Source: Mycobacterium sp. 1164966.3
GTDB lineage: Bacteria > Actinomycetota > Actinomycetes > Mycobacteriales > Mycobacteriaceae
NCBI RefSeq assembly: GCF_001665395.1
Contig: NZ_LZSG01000024.1
Location: 1 to 64,000 of the forward strand
Direction: 5' to 3'
DNA length: 64,000 nucleotides
This document shows positions 28,769-38,589 of this stretch, in pieces (position 1 is the first letter of the stretch; the number at the start of each line of letters is the position of its first letter). The translations under genes were made by a program, and so were the position numbers. The notes under the pieces are model-generated. The model was not told the origin of the DNA. It ran no database searches and was given only the letters and a program-made list of their open reading frames with translations.

Positions 28769-29553
28769 CCGGCACATGCGCCCTTGCCGGGGTAGATGTG
28801 CTGATCGGAATCGACGACACCGACAACCTGTACACCCCCGGAACAGGCCGTCGCGCAAGGGCATTGCTTCGCGAGCTGACGGCGGCGGGCCTCGGCGACG
28901 CGGCGGGCGCAACTCGCCATCAGCTCTTCGTCGACGACCGAATCCCCTACACCTCACACAATTCCAGTGCGTGCCTGGCCTGGCGAAGCGCAAACGGCAA
29001 ACCGCACGCGGCGCGCACCAGGATCATCGAAATCGCCGGACATTTCCTGGAAAGGGTATGCCCTCCTGATGCCGATCCCGGGCTCGCCGTAGCCCTGCCG
29101 GGCGAGCTGACAGAGACCGCGTCACTTCTAGTGGATTTCGGTCGTCGGGCCAAACGTGAAGTGTTGTGCCCCAAGCAAGGCCGGGAACTTGCCGCCGCGG
29201 TGGGCGTGCATTTGTCCGGGCACGGCGGGACCCAGGACGGGGTGCTCGGCGCACTGGCGGCGGTGGGCCTGCATCTGTCGGGCAACGACGGACTTTTCAT
29301 CACGCTGCCCGGCCTCGAAGATCTGCCGACTCACGCCACCATTGAGGCGGTTTACGCGCATACCCCAATCGACGTCGCTCGTGACCCCTTGCATCGCCGG
29401 CCCAGTACGGGCGAGCTCATCGAACTGGGTGACTGGGTACGCCCCGTCCTACTCGACGGCCGTGCCGTGCTACTTCTTGAGCCGCCCCGACAGCAGGCGA
29501 ACGGTCGCTTGAGTTGGCGAACAGCGCCGCGGGCCGTCGTAAAGCAGTATTGA
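28765..29553 (+). CDS. TiaS-like GIDDTD-motif protein
   Basis: This 262-residue protein starts with ATG 28765, overlapping the lipoprotein stop. The N terminus VLIGIDDTDNLYTPGTG is the hallmark of the archaeal TiaS family (tRNA-Ile2 agmatinyl-cytidine synthetase), whose kinase-like domain uses this Asp-rich loop to bind ATP. A second similarity is IPYTSHNSSACLAW, which aligns with the conserved IPY segment. The C-terminal parts (HLSGHGGTQDGVLGALAAVGLHLSGNDG) do not obviously match TiaS zinc and OB domains. Bacteria normally use TilS instead, so this would have another substrate. No signal peptide is seen. I do not recall such a gene in M. tuberculosis at this locus. Confidence 0.7.
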   Translation: MTGTCALAGVDVLIGIDDTDNLYTPGTGRRARALLRELTAAGLGDAAGATRHQLFVDDRIPYTSHNSSACLAWRSANGKPHAARTRIIEIAGHFLERVCPPDADPGLAVALPGELTETASLLVDFGRRAKREVLCPKQGRELAAAVGVHLSGHGGTQDGVLGALAAVGLHLSGNDGLFITLPGLEDLPTHATIEAVYAHTPIDVARDPLHRRPSTGELIELGDWVRPVLLDGRAVLLLEPPRQQANGRLSWRTAPRAVVKQY

Positions 29554-29577
29554 CACCGCCCGTCGTCATCCGGGGTG

Positions 29578-29973
29578 TTACACCCGCAGCAGCGCTGCAA
29601 CCGCCGATGGGTCCTTGTAGTACACGTCGAGCTCAGCGATCAATCCGTCTCGGACCGTATAGATTTCGACCAAACTCATCTCAACACTCTCGCCAGAGGC
29701 CCGCGCGGTGAATTTCAACCGCCCCCGTATGGCAACGACGTCACCGCTCAGTAGATGTTGAACCGTTTCCCCCGGTGAAAGCTCCATGGCTTCGTTCATC
29801 TTTGCAAAGAGCTCGAAAAAGTCGTCAGGGCCGTGATATTCGCCGCTATATGGTAGACCGCCCGCTTCGTAGACAACGAAGTCGTCGTGCAGCAGCATGC
29901 GGCCGTCGTCGAACCTTTCCTCGACAATCGCCTTCATGAAATTGTCGACGATGCCTCGAGGATCACTGGCCAT
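29578..29973 (-). CDS. SnoaL-like / NTF2-fold protein
   Basis: The 131-residue protein has the alpha/beta-barrel pattern of SnoaL-like and NTF2-like proteins: an amphipathic first helix ([17 protein letters not shown]), a FVVYEAGG strand and an [15 protein letters not shown] helix, ending in a strand near DVYYKDPSA. These small proteins act as ketosteroid-isomerase-like cyclases or bind unknown ligands. The gene overlaps the coaD stop by 11 bases and is probably its downstream operon partner. Its role next to CoA synthesis is unknown. Confidence 0.75.
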   Translation of the reverse strand: MASDPRGIVDNFMKAIVEERFDDGRMLLHDDFVVYEAGGLPYSGEYHGPDDFFELFAKMNEAMELSPGETVQHLLSGDVVAIRGRLKFTARASGESVEMSLVEIYTVRDGLIAELDVYYKDPSAVAALLRV

Positions 29974-30445
29974 CGGTGAGCTTCTCGCGAAGCCGGCGGT
30001 TTACCGGTTCAGGCAACAACTCCGACACGTCACCACCCAGTGACGCAACCTCTTTGGCAAGTGAGGACGAAACGAACGAATATCGCGGTGCGGTCGCGAC
30101 GAAGAACGTGTCGACCCCGGCGACGTGTTTGTTCATCTGAGCCATCTGCAACTCGTACTCGAAGTCGGTGCCAGTGCGTAAGCCTTTGACGATTGCGGTC
30201 ATCCCCTGGGATCTGACGAAGTCCACCACCAGACCTTGTCCGGCCTCCACCCGCAAGTTACGCAGATGCGTGGTGGACTCCTCGATCATTGCGATCCGCT
30301 CGTCGAGATCGAACATGCCTTTTTTGGCGGGGTTGACGAGAATCGCCACCACCACCTCGTCGAACTGGGTGCAGGCGCGTTCAAAGACATCGATGTGGCC
30401 CAACGTCACCGGGTCGAATGACCCTGGACATACCGCGCCGCTCAT
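29963..30445 (-). CDS. coaD: Phosphopantetheine adenylyltransferase
   Basis: The 160-residue enzyme transfers AMP from ATP to 4'-phosphopantetheine to make dephospho-CoA, the penultimate step of CoA synthesis in the cytosol. The nucleotidyltransferase motif [10 protein letters not shown] is at 8-17, and the C-terminal [12 protein letters not shown] motif is intact. Length and start match M. tuberculosis CoaD (Rv2965c). The SnoaL-like gene overlaps its end. The 174-bp spacer upstream contains no evident gene. Confidence 0.96.
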   Translation of the reverse strand: MSGAVCPGSFDPVTLGHIDVFERACTQFDEVVVAILVNPAKKGMFDLDERIAMIEESTTHLRNLRVEAGQGLVVDFVRSQGMTAIVKGLRTGTDFEYELQMAQMNKHVAGVDTFFVATAPRYSFVSSSLAKEVASLGGDVSELLPEPVNRRLREKLTDGQ

Positions 30446-30619
30446 GGTCGATGACGCTACACGTCCGCCTTGCCGCCGTTCGGCCTACGCAAGCGGGTGT
30501 TGCTAACGCCGGCGACCAGGAAGACCTGCCCGACCGGCCAAGTCAGCGGCGTGCCCGACCTTGCAACGAGTCTTTCCGTCGGTGACCGCAGCCTGTTGCG
30601 GTCCGGGCGCGCGCGAATG

Positions 30620-31603
30620 TCAATGCTCTAGGACCAGCTTGCCGATCTGGTCGCCCTTGGCGAGCTTGGTCAGCGCCTCGGGGTAGGCGTCAAACGGGAA
30701 CACCTCGTCCACGATCACCGGGAGACCCCGGCCTATGCGTTCGGTCACCTGGACGAATTCGAGGTGTGATCCCGTCGTCACCCCAATCAGCTCCTGGTGC
30801 TTGAAGAACAGCCGGGGCAGCAACAGCGGCACCTCGATCCCGCCGGTCGCACCGCAGGTAACGTAGCGACCGCCGGTGTCGAGTGCCCGGATCGCCGGTT
30901 CCCAGGTCGGCGCGCCGACGCTGTCGACGACGACCTCCACCTTGATCGGGTATGGCCCGGCGGAATCGAACGCGTCGACTGCGCCGAGCTCCTTGGCGCG
31001 CCTGCGCTTCGCCTCGTCCCGCGACGTCGAGTACACCTCGGCGCCCAGGTACTTGGCGATCAGCAGCGACGCGACGGCTACCCCGCCGCCGCCGCCGACG
31101 ACGAGCACCCTCGTGCCGGCCTGCACGCGACCCTTGCGCATCATCCGCCAGGCTGTCACGTGACACACCGGATATGCCGCGCACTCGACCCACGACAGGT
31201 GCTTCGGCTTGCGAACCGGATGCCAGGCCGGGACCACCACGTAGTCGGCGTGGCCACCCCAGCGGTGTTCACCGAGCAGGTGTAGTCCAGGGTCGACGAC
31301 GTTGTCGATGCCGCGTGTGAGGATCGCCTCATGAGAGGTGACGCCCGCCTCCATCACGACTTCGTCGCCCGGTTGCCAGTCGGTCACGCCGGGCCCGACC
31401 ATGTCGATCACTCCCGCGACGTCGGAGCCCGACACGTGCGGAAAGGATCGCGGCTTGGGCGTCCCCCGCGTCAGCCAGAGATCGATGTGGTTAAGCGCCG
31501 ATGCCCGAACCTCGATGCGCACCTCGCCAGGACCTGGCACTGGAGTCGGGACCTCAGCCCAGCAGTACTCGCCAGGCGATTCCTCAAGGATCCATCCACG
31601 CAT
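30620..31603 (-). CDS. Medium-chain dehydrogenase/reductase (zinc-type or quinone-oxidoreductase-like)
   Basis: The 327-residue cytosolic NAD(P)H-dependent oxidoreductase has a GroES-like N domain (GPGEVRIEVRASALNHIDLWLTRG), a Rossmann domain with VLVVGGGGGVAVASLL and an STSRDEAKRRRAKELGA cofactor loop. The usual structural zinc cysteines and the catalytic zinc cysteine are not evident, which favours a zinc-independent member such as a quinone or enoyl reductase. I do not recall it between coaD and rsmD in M. tuberculosis. The spacer upstream (31604-31882) carries no convincing gene. Confidence 0.85.
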   Translation of the reverse strand: MRGWILEESPGEYCWAEVPTPVPGPGEVRIEVRASALNHIDLWLTRGTPKPRSFPHVSGSDVAGVIDMVGPGVTDWQPGDEVVMEAGVTSHEAILTRGIDNVVDPGLHLLGEHRWGGHADYVVVPAWHPVRKPKHLSWVECAAYPVCHVTAWRMMRKGRVQAGTRVLVVGGGGGVAVASLLIAKYLGAEVYSTSRDEAKRRRAKELGAVDAFDSAGPYPIKVEVVVDSVGAPTWEPAIRALDTGGRYVTCGATGGIEVPLLLPRLFFKHQELIGVTTGSHLEFVQVTERIGRGLPVIVDEVFPFDAYPEALTKLAKGDQIGKLVLEH

Positions 31604-31882
31604 GAATCCTCACGGTACAGAGCACCAGCGGCCCAATGGTGTGTTTCCGGCAGGTATCTCAGGCCTCGAGGCGCCTGGCGAAGTTTGTCGACCGCGATCC
31701 CGCCGCGAATAGTTCCCCGTACGCTTGGCCGCCTTGCTCTGATCAAACGCGCAGGCCTCACCACCCGCGCACGCCCCACCGCGTGACCGACTGGGTACCT
31801 GCCTCATACCTGGATCGAAAACAGCCAAAAACCACCGCTTACCTCAACCCGAGAGCTGTTGCGAGATAGAGAAGGTAGACCG

Positions 31883-32437
31883 TCATCTCAGTTCGGCCAG
31901 CTCCACCCGGGTGTCGCCGTAAACTCGCTCCTGCCACACCGACCAACCCGCCGGCCACGTCAACGGCGCACTGGCCGCCGCGCGCTCCACCACTGCGATG
32001 CTGCCCTCGTGTACCCAGCCGTGGACGCCTAGATCGGCCAGCACGGCATCCACGTCGGCAGTCTCGACGTCGTATGGGGGATCGGCCAGCACGAGATCCA
32101 CCGGCGAGGCAGCACCCTGCGCCAGAACGGTGGCCACCGCCCCGCGGCGCAGGGTCGCACCGGCCAGACCAAGCGCGTCGATGTTGCGGGCGAGAACGCT
32201 CGCAGTGCGCGGATCGGACTCCACGAACAGCGCCGTCGCGGCCCCGCGCGACAACGCTTCGAGCCCAAGGGCTCCCGAGCCGGCGTAGAGATCCAGCACC
32301 GCCAGGCCGGCCAGATCCCGACGGGCGGCGACGATGTTGAACAGCGCCTCGCGCACCCGGTCGGTGGTCGGTCTGGTCCCCCGCGAAGGGACCGCGAGGC
32401 GCCGGCCCCCGGCGACGCCGCCGATGATGCGCGTCAG
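31883..32437 (-). CDS. rsmD: 16S rRNA (guanine966-N2)-methyltransferase RsmD
   Basis: The enzyme methylates G966 of 16S rRNA. The SAM motif [10 protein letters not shown] is at about 49-58 and the catalytic DPPY is in [10 protein letters not shown]. The conserved N terminus ([30 protein letters not shown]) is encoded upstream of the first ATG/GTG/TTG (GTG 32356), so a start there would cut off a conserved segment. The family start coincides with a CTG at 32437 that overlaps the pyc TGA (CTGA). I therefore propose a rare CTG start giving 184 residues, close to the M. tuberculosis protein. The gene follows pyc and is likely translationally coupled. Confidence 0.88.
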   Translation of the reverse strand: MTRIIGGVAGGRRLAVPSRGTRPTTDRVREALFNIVAARRDLAGLAVLDLYAGSGALGLEALSRGAATALFVESDPRTASVLARNIDALGLAGATLRRGAVATVLAQGAASPVDLVLADPPYDVETADVDAVLADLGVHGWVHEGSIAVVERAAASAPLTWPAGWSVWQERVYGDTRVELAELR

Positions 32438-35400
32438 CTCAGCACCACCAGGAGGTCGCCGCCCTCGACCTGCTCGGTGCTCGACACGGCCACCCGCTCC
32501 ACCACGCCGTCTTTGGAGGCGGTGATCGGGGCTTCCATCTTCATCGCCTCGATGGTGGCGATGGTCTGGCCTGCGGTCACCTGGTCGCCCTCAGACACCG
32601 AGACGGCGACCACACCGGCGAACGGCGCGGCGATGTGTCCGGGATTGCCGCGGTCCGCCTTCTCCGCGGCCGGGACCGCACTGGCAATGCTGCGGTCGCG
32701 CACCAGCACCGGCCGCAGCTGCCCGTTGATGATGCACATCACCGTTCGCATGCCGCGCTCGTCGGGCTCGGAGATGGCCTCCAGCCCAATCAGCAGCTCC
32801 ACCCCGCGTTCCAACTTCACCCGGTGCTCTTCGCCTTGACGCAGGCCGTAGAAGAACTGGTTGGCCGACAATTGCGATGTGTCGCCGTAGTTTTCCCGAT
32901 GCTCCTCGAATTCCTTTGTCGGGCCCGGGAATAACAGCCGGTTCAGGGTGGCCTGACGCTTGGGCCCAGCCGACGCCAGGGCGGCTTCGTCCTCCGGCGC
33001 CAGCTGCTCGACAGGCTTGGCCGGCGCACGGCCGGTCAGTGCCGCTGTACGCAACGGCTCGGGCCAGCCGCCAGCCGGGTCGCCCAGCTCGCCGCGCAGA
33101 AACCCGATCACCGACTCGGGGATGTCGAATTTTCCTGGGTCGGTGGCGAATTCGTCCGCACTCGCACCGGCGCCGACCAGTGCCAATGCCAGGTCGCCGA
33201 CTACCTTCGACGACGGGGTGACCTTGATCAGCCTGCCCAGCACCCGGTCCGCACCGGCGTAGGCATCTTCGATCTCCTCGAACCGGTCCCCCAGCCCCAG
33301 GGCAATCGCCTGCTGGCGCAGGTTGGACAACTGACCACCGGGGATCTCGTGGTGATACACCCGCCCGGTCGGGCCGGGCAGCCCAGATTCGAAGGGCGCG
33401 TACACTTTTCGCAACGCCTCCCAGTAGGGCTCCAGCGTGCAGACCGCATCCAGCGATAGCCCGGTGTCGTAGTCGGTGTGTGCCGCCGCGGCCACGATCG
33501 AGCTCAGCGCGGGCTGGCTGGTCGTCCCGGCCATCGGCGCCGCGGCGCCGTCGACGGCGCTGGCCCCGGCTTGCCAAGCGGCCACGTAGCTGGCCAACTG
33601 GCCACCCGGCGTGTCGTGCGTGTGCACATGCACGGGCAAGTCGAAGCGGCTGCGCAGCGCACCCACCAACAGCTTTGCTGCCGGTGGCCGTAGCAGCCCG
33701 GCCATGTCCTTGATGCCCAGCACATGTGCACCGGCGTCCACGATCTGCTCGGCCAGTTTCAAGTAGTAGTCCAGCGTGTAGAGACGCTCCTCCGGGTCGC
33801 CCAGGTCGCCGGTGTAGCACATCGCGACTTCTGCTATGGCAGAACCGGTTTCGCGGACCGCGTCGATCGCCGGTCGCATCGCCTCGACGTTGTTGAGCGC
33901 GTCGAAGATGCGGAAGATGTCGATGCCGGTGGCCGTCGCCTCCTCCACGAACGCCGACGTCACCACCTCAGGATACGGCGTGTAGCCGACGGTGTTGCGG
34001 CCCCGCAGCAGCATCTGCAAGCAGATGTTGGGCATCGCTTCGCGCAGTGCTGCCAGGCGTTCCCACGGATCCTCCTTGAGGAAGCGCAGCGCCACGTCGT
34101 AAGTCGCACCACCCCAACATTCCACCGACAACAGCTGCGGCACCGTGCGGGCGAGATACGGCGCGACCATGATCAGACCGCTGGTACGCACCCGGGTAGC
34201 CAGCAGCGACTGGTGCGCGTCGCGGAACGTGGTGTCGGTGACGCCAACCGCCGGCGACTCCAAAAGCCAGCGTGCGAACCCCTCCGGGCCCAGTTCGACC
34301 AACCGCTGCTTGGACCCAGCGGGTGGCGGCACTTCGAGATCGATGTCCGGCAGCTTGTCGTGCGGGTACACCTTCGACGGCCGGGCCCCGTGCGGCTGGT
34401 TGACGGTGACGTCGGCCAGATAGTTGAGGATCTTGGTGCCCCGGTCGGCCGAACCCCGCGCCGTGAGCAGCTGCGGTCGCTCGTCGATGAACGATGTGGT
34501 GATGCGGCCGGCCTGGAAGTCCGGGTCGTCCAGAACCGCTTGCAGGAAGGGGATATTCGTCGATACCCCGCGGATCCGGAATTCCGCGATGGCCCGGCGC
34601 GCTCTGGACACCGCGGTCGGGAAGTCACGGCCCCGGCAGGTCAGCTTGACCAGCATGGAGTCGAAGTGCGCGCTGATCTCGGCGCCCAGGTTGGTGCTGC
34701 CGTCCAGGCGGATGCCGGCACCGCCCGGGGTGCGCAGGGCGCTGATCCGTCCAATGTCGGGCCGGAAGCCGTTGGCCGGGTCCTCGGTGGTGATGCGGCA
34801 CTGCAATGCGGCGCCGTGGGGTGCGATGTCCTGCTGGCGCAGACCCAGGTCGTCCAGCGTCTCCCCGGAGGCGATGCGGAGCTGGCTGGACACCAGGTCG
34901 ACGTCGGTGATCTCCTCGGTCACGGTGTGCTCGACCTGAATCCGCGGGTTCATTTCGATGAACACGTAGCGGCCGTCTTCGTCCAGCAGGAATTCCACCG
35001 TGCCCGCACAGGTGTATCCGATGTGCCGGGCGAAAGCGGCCGCGTCCGAACACATTCTCATCCGCAGCTCGTCGTCCAGGTTCGGAGCCGGCGCCAGCTC
35101 GATGACCTTCTGGTGGCGGCGCTGCACGCTGCAGTCACGCTCGTAGAGGTGGATGACATGGCCGTGGTTGTCAGCCAGGATCTGCACCTCGATGTGCCGC
35201 GGCTTGAGCACCGCCTGCTCGAGATAGACCGTCGGGTCCCCGAATGCGGACTCGGCTTCCCGGCTGGCGGCCTCGATCGCGTCGGGCAACGCGTCGATGT
35301 CGTTGACGCGACGCATCCCCCGCCCGCCACCACCGGCAACCGCCTTGACGAACAACGGAAATCGAAGATTCGACGCACCGGAAGCCTGGGCCACCAGCTC

Positions 35401-35826
35401 GTCGACGGAATCCGACGGCGCCGACGACATCAACACCGGCAGACCGGCTTCGCGGGCCGCCGCGATGGCCCGGGATTTGTGTCCGGTGAGTCTGAGCACG
35501 TCGGCGCTGGGGCCGACGAAGGTGATGCCCGCGGCCGCGCAGGCCGCCGCCAGCTCGGGGTTCTCCGACAAGAAACCGTAGCCGGGATAGACGGTGTCGG
35601 CGCCTGCGCGCAGGGCGGTTTCGACGATCTCGTCGACCGACAGGTATGCGCGCACGGGATGACCGGTCTCGCCGATCTGGTAGGACTCGTCGGCCTTGAG
35701 CCGGTGCTGGGAATTGCGATCCTCGTAGGCGTAGACGGCCACCGTGCCGATCCCCAGCTCGTAAGCCGCGCGGAACGCGCGAATCGCTATTTCGCCCCGA
35801 TTGGCCACCAGTACTTTCGAGATCAT
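32434..35826 (-). CDS. pyc: Pyruvate carboxylase
   Basis: The 1130-residue multidomain cytosolic enzyme converts pyruvate, bicarbonate and ATP to oxaloacetate. An N-terminal biotin carboxylase domain (about 1-450) has the ATP-grasp segment [13 protein letters not shown] and the [14 protein letters not shown] motif. The carboxyltransferase domain (about 530-800, [18 protein letters not shown] and the HTHDTPGG metal segment) is followed by the biotinyl carrier domain with EAMKMEAP. The biotinylated lysine is Lys1096. The length fits mycobacterial Pca (about 1127). ATG 35826 is the start; the stop overlaps the proposed rsmD CTG. The upstream VKOR gene ends 42 bases earlier. Confidence 0.96.
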   Translation of the reverse strand: MISKVLVANRGEIAIRAFRAAYELGIGTVAVYAYEDRNSQHRLKADESYQIGETGHPVRAYLSVDEIVETALRAGADTVYPGYGFLSENPELAAACAAAGITFVGPSADVLRLTGHKSRAIAAAREAGLPVLMSSAPSDSVDELVAQASGASNLRFPLFVKAVAGGGGRGMRRVNDIDALPDAIEAASREAESAFGDPTVYLEQAVLKPRHIEVQILADNHGHVIHLYERDCSVQRRHQKVIELAPAPNLDDELRMRMCSDAAAFARHIGYTCAGTVEFLLDEDGRYVFIEMNPRIQVEHTVTEEITDVDLVSSQLRIASGETLDDLGLRQQDIAPHGAALQCRITTEDPANGFRPDIGRISALRTPGGAGIRLDGSTNLGAEISAHFDSMLVKLTCRGRDFPTAVSRARRAIAEFRIRGVSTNIPFLQAVLDDPDFQAGRITTSFIDERPQLLTARGSADRGTKILNYLADVTVNQPHGARPSKVYPHDKLPDIDLEVPPPAGSKQRLVELGPEGFARWLLESPAVGVTDTTFRDAHQSLLATRVRTSGLIMVAPYLARTVPQLLSVECWGGATYDVALRFLKEDPWERLAALREAMPNICLQMLLRGRNTVGYTPYPEVVTSAFVEEATATGIDIFRIFDALNNVEAMRPAIDAVRETGSAIAEVAMCYTGDLGDPEERLYTLDYYLKLAEQIVDAGAHVLGIKDMAGLLRPPAAKLLVGALRSRFDLPVHVHTHDTPGGQLASYVAAWQAGASAVDGAAAPMAGTTSQPALSSIVAAAAHTDYDTGLSLDAVCTLEPYWEALRKVYAPFESGLPGPTGRVYHHEIPGGQLSNLRQQAIALGLGDRFEEIEDAYAGADRVLGRLIKVTPSSKVVGDLALALVGAGASADEFATDPGKFDIPESVIGFLRGELGDPAGGWPEPLRTAALTGRAPAKPVEQLAPEDEAALASAGPKRQATLNRLLFPGPTKEFEEHRENYGDTSQLSANQFFYGLRQGEEHRVKLERGVELLIGLEAISEPDERGMRTVMCIINGQLRPVLVRDRSIASAVPAAEKADRGNPGHIAAPFAGVVAVSVSEGDQVTAGQTIATIEAMKMEAPITASKDGVVERVAVSSTEQVEGGDLLVVLS

Positions 35827-35868
35827 CTGTGGCCCCTCGCCTCCGCCGTCACCGAGCGAACACTCCCT

Positions 35869-36513
35869 TTAAAGAAGTGTCGACCAATAGTTCCAGAACT
35901 GCACCATGATCAGCAGGAACACCGCCGTGAACCACAACGTGGCAATCGACCATCGCCATTGGTAGAACACCCGCGCCACGGACGCGCCGGCCCGGGCTTC
36001 GAGCTGCGGACCCACCACGATGGAGGTGAGCACCACCAGCAGTGAGATGGTGACCACCCAGACCACCATGCAGTAGGGGCACAACGCCCCGATGCGGTAC
36101 AGGCTCTGGAAGATCAGCCAGTGCACGAACCCGGCGCCGACCAGAGTCCCGGCCAGCAGCCCAATCCAATACCATTGCGGCACAGCAACTTTCGCCACCG
36201 CCAGCACACCGCTTACGAGCACCACGGTGAACGCCACGATGCCCAGCAGCGAGTTGGGAAAACCCAGCACCGATGCCTGCGGTGTGATCATCACCGACCC
36301 GCACGACAGGATCGGGTTCAAATTGCACGACGGCTTGTACGCCGGGTTGATCAGTATGTCGATCTTTTCCACCGTCAGCGTCGTCGAAGCCACCAGGCCG
36401 ACCACCCCGGCGACCAACACAGCCCATGCGCTGGGCGCGGACACGCGCACTTCGCGGACCGCAACTGGCGCCTCGACAGATTCGCCGGGTTCAGCTGCCG
36501 CCGCGGCGGTCAT
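35869..36513 (-). CDS. Vitamin K epoxide reductase family protein (VKOR)
   Basis: This 214-residue integral membrane oxidase reoxidises DsbA-like thiol oxidases using a quinone. It has about five membrane spans. The loop cysteines Cys63 and Cys71 (SCNLNPILSCG) and the redox CxxC Cys145-Cys148 (ALCPYCMV) are present, with the expected spacing. It overlaps the upstream DsbA-like gene by four bases (ATGA), so the two are made together. In M. tuberculosis this is Rv2968c, shown in the literature to replace DsbB. Function is in the periplasm-like compartment. Confidence 0.93.
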   Translation of the reverse strand: MTAAAAAEPGESVEAPVAVREVRVSAPSAWAVLVAGVVGLVASTTLTVEKIDILINPAYKPSCNLNPILSCGSVMITPQASVLGFPNSLLGIVAFTVVLVSGVLAVAKVAVPQWYWIGLLAGTLVGAGFVHWLIFQSLYRIGALCPYCMVVWVVTISLLVVLTSIVVGPQLEARAGASVARVFYQWRWSIATLWFTAVFLLIMVQFWNYWSTLL

Positions 36514-37301
36514 GACGCCGCAGGAGCGACGGCCGTGTCAATGCCCGGCACGTCGCCCACGATCCCCTTGATCTTGGCGACCAGGTCCTGCGGAGTGGAA
36601 CGCGTGTATTCCTCGCCGTTGATCTTGATCACCGGAGTTCCGTCGATACCGACGCGTTTCGCCTCCGCGGCGACCACGTCGACGTACTTGCCGCTGTTGA
36701 TGCAATCGGCGACCTCCGAGCCGGGGCCGACGTCGACGCCGGCCTGGCGGGCGCGTTCGATCAGCCACTTGTTGTCCGGGTAGCTGGAGGCCCGCTCTGC
36801 GGGTTGCAGGTTGGGGTCGAACAGCTCGGCGTGGAAGACGCGGAACGCGTCAACGGACTTGTCGGCAACGCAGCGCGCAGCGGCACCGGCCCGCGACGAA
36901 TAGTTGTTGTGGGTGCGGGGGTCGTCGAGAATCGCCAGCATCGAGTAATCGGCCGCGATGGCACCGATGTCGATCAGCTTGCTCACCGTCGGCCCGAACT
37001 TGTGCTCGAAATCGGCGCATATCGGGCAGAGGAAGTCTTCGTACAAGGTCACGACGGCTTTGGGTTCGGTGGTCCCGGGTTTGGTCACCAGCTTGCTCGA
37101 CGTCACCCGCACCGTGTCGCCCTGACCGTTGACCGGGGCGGCAGGAGACTTCTTGTCTTGATGCGACGTCACGATGTAGAAGACGAGGACGACCGCGAAT
37201 ATCACCACTATCGCGGTGCCCCCGATCTGGACCAACCGGCCGAATTTGCCGTCGGGGTTCTTCAGGTCAATTCGCGGGGGACGTTTCGATTTGTCGGCCA
37301 C
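36510..37301 (-). CDS. DsbA-like membrane-anchored thiol oxidase
   Basis: The 263-residue protein has an N-terminal membrane anchor (about 28-46) and an extracytoplasmic thioredoxin-fold domain with an inserted helical region. The redox motif is CPIC (Cys92, Cys95), and GTPVIKI supplies the cis-proline. Two more cysteines (ARCVADKS and VADCINSG) may form a structural disulfide. It introduces disulfides into secreted proteins and is reoxidised by the adjacent VKOR. The start is GTG 37301. By position it is the counterpart of M. tuberculosis Rv2969c. The upstream spacer contains a dispersed hairpin repeat. Confidence 0.92.
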   Translation of the reverse strand: MADKSKRPPRIDLKNPDGKFGRLVQIGGTAIVVIFAVVLVFYIVTSHQDKKSPAAPVNGQGDTVRVTSSKLVTKPGTTEPKAVVTLYEDFLCPICADFEHKFGPTVSKLIDIGAIAADYSMLAILDDPRTHNNYSSRAGAAARCVADKSVDAFRVFHAELFDPNLQPAERASSYPDNKWLIERARQAGVDVGPGSEVADCINSGKYVDVVAAEAKRVGIDGTPVIKINGEEYTRSTPQDLVAKIKGIVGDVPGIDTAVAPAAS

Positions 37302-37404
37302 AGGTTTGCTGATCCTTCGGTGTCGGCTTGTCCCGGTCGCACTAGGGCGGCGGCGCCTCTAGAGTACCGGCGGCCGCCCGGCGACGATGCCGGCCCGGGG
37401 GGCC

Positions 37405-37435
37405 GGAGGTGGGGGCACCTCCCGCTTGCGGGGGA
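37405..37435. repeat. Dispersed double-hairpin repeat (GGAGGTGGGGGCACCTCC type)
   Basis: GGAGGTGGGGGCACCTCCCG, then CTTGCGGGGGAG, forms one dyad (GAGGT / ACCTC) and a second (CCCGC / GCGGG). It lies between the lipN stop and the DsbA-like gene start. I recall similar elements in mycobacterial spacers; whether it terminates lipN or is just a repeat is uncertain. Confidence 0.6.
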
Positions 37436-37458
37436 GAGCGGGCGATTCAGCTGGAGGC

Positions 37459-38589
37459 TCACACCCGGGTCAGGTGCGCGCGCAACGCCGAGATCAGCTC
37501 GTTCGTCGCCTCCGCGCTGCCGCCGCCGAGCGGAAACAGATTGGCGAAGCCATGCGTCAACGCACCCAGGTACCGCAGGTCCACCGCCGTCCCGGCGGCC
37601 CGCAGCGCCGTCGCGTAGCTCTCACCCTCGTCGCGCAGGGGGTCGAAACCGGCGACCGCGATCAGCGCCGGCGGCAAGCCGGCCAACGAGTCGGCCAGCA
37701 GCGGCGACATCCGCGGGTCTGCCGGATCCAGGTCAGTACCCCGCAGGTATTGGGCGTGGAACCAGTCCATATCCCGTTTGGTCAGCAAGAACCCGGTTGC
37801 GAACAGGCTCATCGATCGGGTGTGCGCGGTGAAGTCGGTTCGCGGGTAGATGAGCCACTGCAGCACCGGAACGGGCCCGCTTTGAACACCGGCCGCGTCG
37901 CGGGCCAGCAGGCACACTACGGCCGCCAGGTTGCCCCCCGCACTGTCTCCGCCGACGGCGACCTGGCCCGGAATCGCACCGAGTTCAGCGGCGTGCTCGT
38001 GTGCCCACAGGAACGCGGCGTAGGCGTCGTCGACCGCGGCCGGGGCCGGATGCTCGGGCGCCAGCCGGTAGTCGATCGACAACACGTGCAGGCCGGCATC
38101 GCGGCAGGTCAGCCGGCACAGCGCGTCGTGGGTGTCCAAGTCGCCGATCGTCCAGCCCCCGCCGTGGTAGAAGACCAGCAGCGGTGCGGCCGCGTCACCC
38201 GCCGGGCGGTAGTGTCGCGCGGCGATCTCACCGGCCGGGCCGGGTATGGACAACTCGCGCACGTCGACGTGAATCTGCGGGCCCGGAAGTTCCAGGATCG
38301 TCTCGCGCATCTGGGCGCGGGAGGCGACGGGGTCGTCGTCGACGGCCAGCCCGTCGATGCCGGCCAGTCGCAGACCCGACAACATCAACTGCAGCGTGGG
38401 ATCAAGCGTGTTGCCGTCGATGATCACCGAACGACCGCCCGAGAGCACCCGCTTTGCCGGGGCCGGGATCCACGGAATCACCTTGACGCCGACGGTGGTG
38501 ACCTTGTTCTGCACCCGGCTCACCCACCGCAAGGGCGCGCCTTTTGCTCCGAGCTTGACGTCCGTCGCGCCTGGCAGACTCTTTGTCAT
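37459..38589 (-). CDS. lipN: Hormone-sensitive-lipase-type esterase LipN
   Basis: The 376-residue enzyme of the alpha/beta-hydrolase HSL family has the oxyanion motif HGGGW (142-146) and the nucleophile elbow GDSAGG (Ser216). The likely acid is in GFDPLRDEG and the histidine in THGFANLF. It would hydrolyse short-chain esters. The start MTKSLPG matches the remembered M. tuberculosis LipN N terminus, so ATG 38589 is well supported. This start overlaps, head to head, the start of a divergent AKR gene at 38588, an unusual arrangement with no intergenic promoter space. Confidence 0.93.
   Translation of the reverse strand: MTKSLPGATDVKLGAKGAPLRWVSRVQNKVTTVGVKVIPWIPAPAKRVLSGGRSVIIDGNTLDPTLQLMLSGLRLAGIDGLAVDDDPVASRAQMRETILELPGPQIHVDVRELSIPGPAGEIAARHYRPAGDAAAPLLVFYHGGGWTIGDLDTHDALCRLTCRDAGLHVLSIDYRLAPEHPAPAAVDDAYAAFLWAHEHAAELGAIPGQVAVGGDSAGGNLAAVVCLLARDAAGVQSGPVPVLQWLIYPRTDFTAHTRSMSLFATGFLLTKRDMDWFHAQYLRGTDLDPADPRMSPLLADSLAGLPPALIAVAGFDPLRDEGESYATALRAAGTAVDLRYLGALTHGFANLFPLGGGSAEATNELISALRAHLTRV

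Noticed and set aside
31604..31882. Possible small gene in the 279-bp spacer before rsmD
   Set aside because: A 72-codon frame exists but has no ribosome site or recognisable sequence; best treated as spacer.
33724..36045. 773-codon plus-strand frame over pyc
   Set aside because: Shadow of the pyruvate carboxylase gene; arginine- and valine-rich low-quality sequence.
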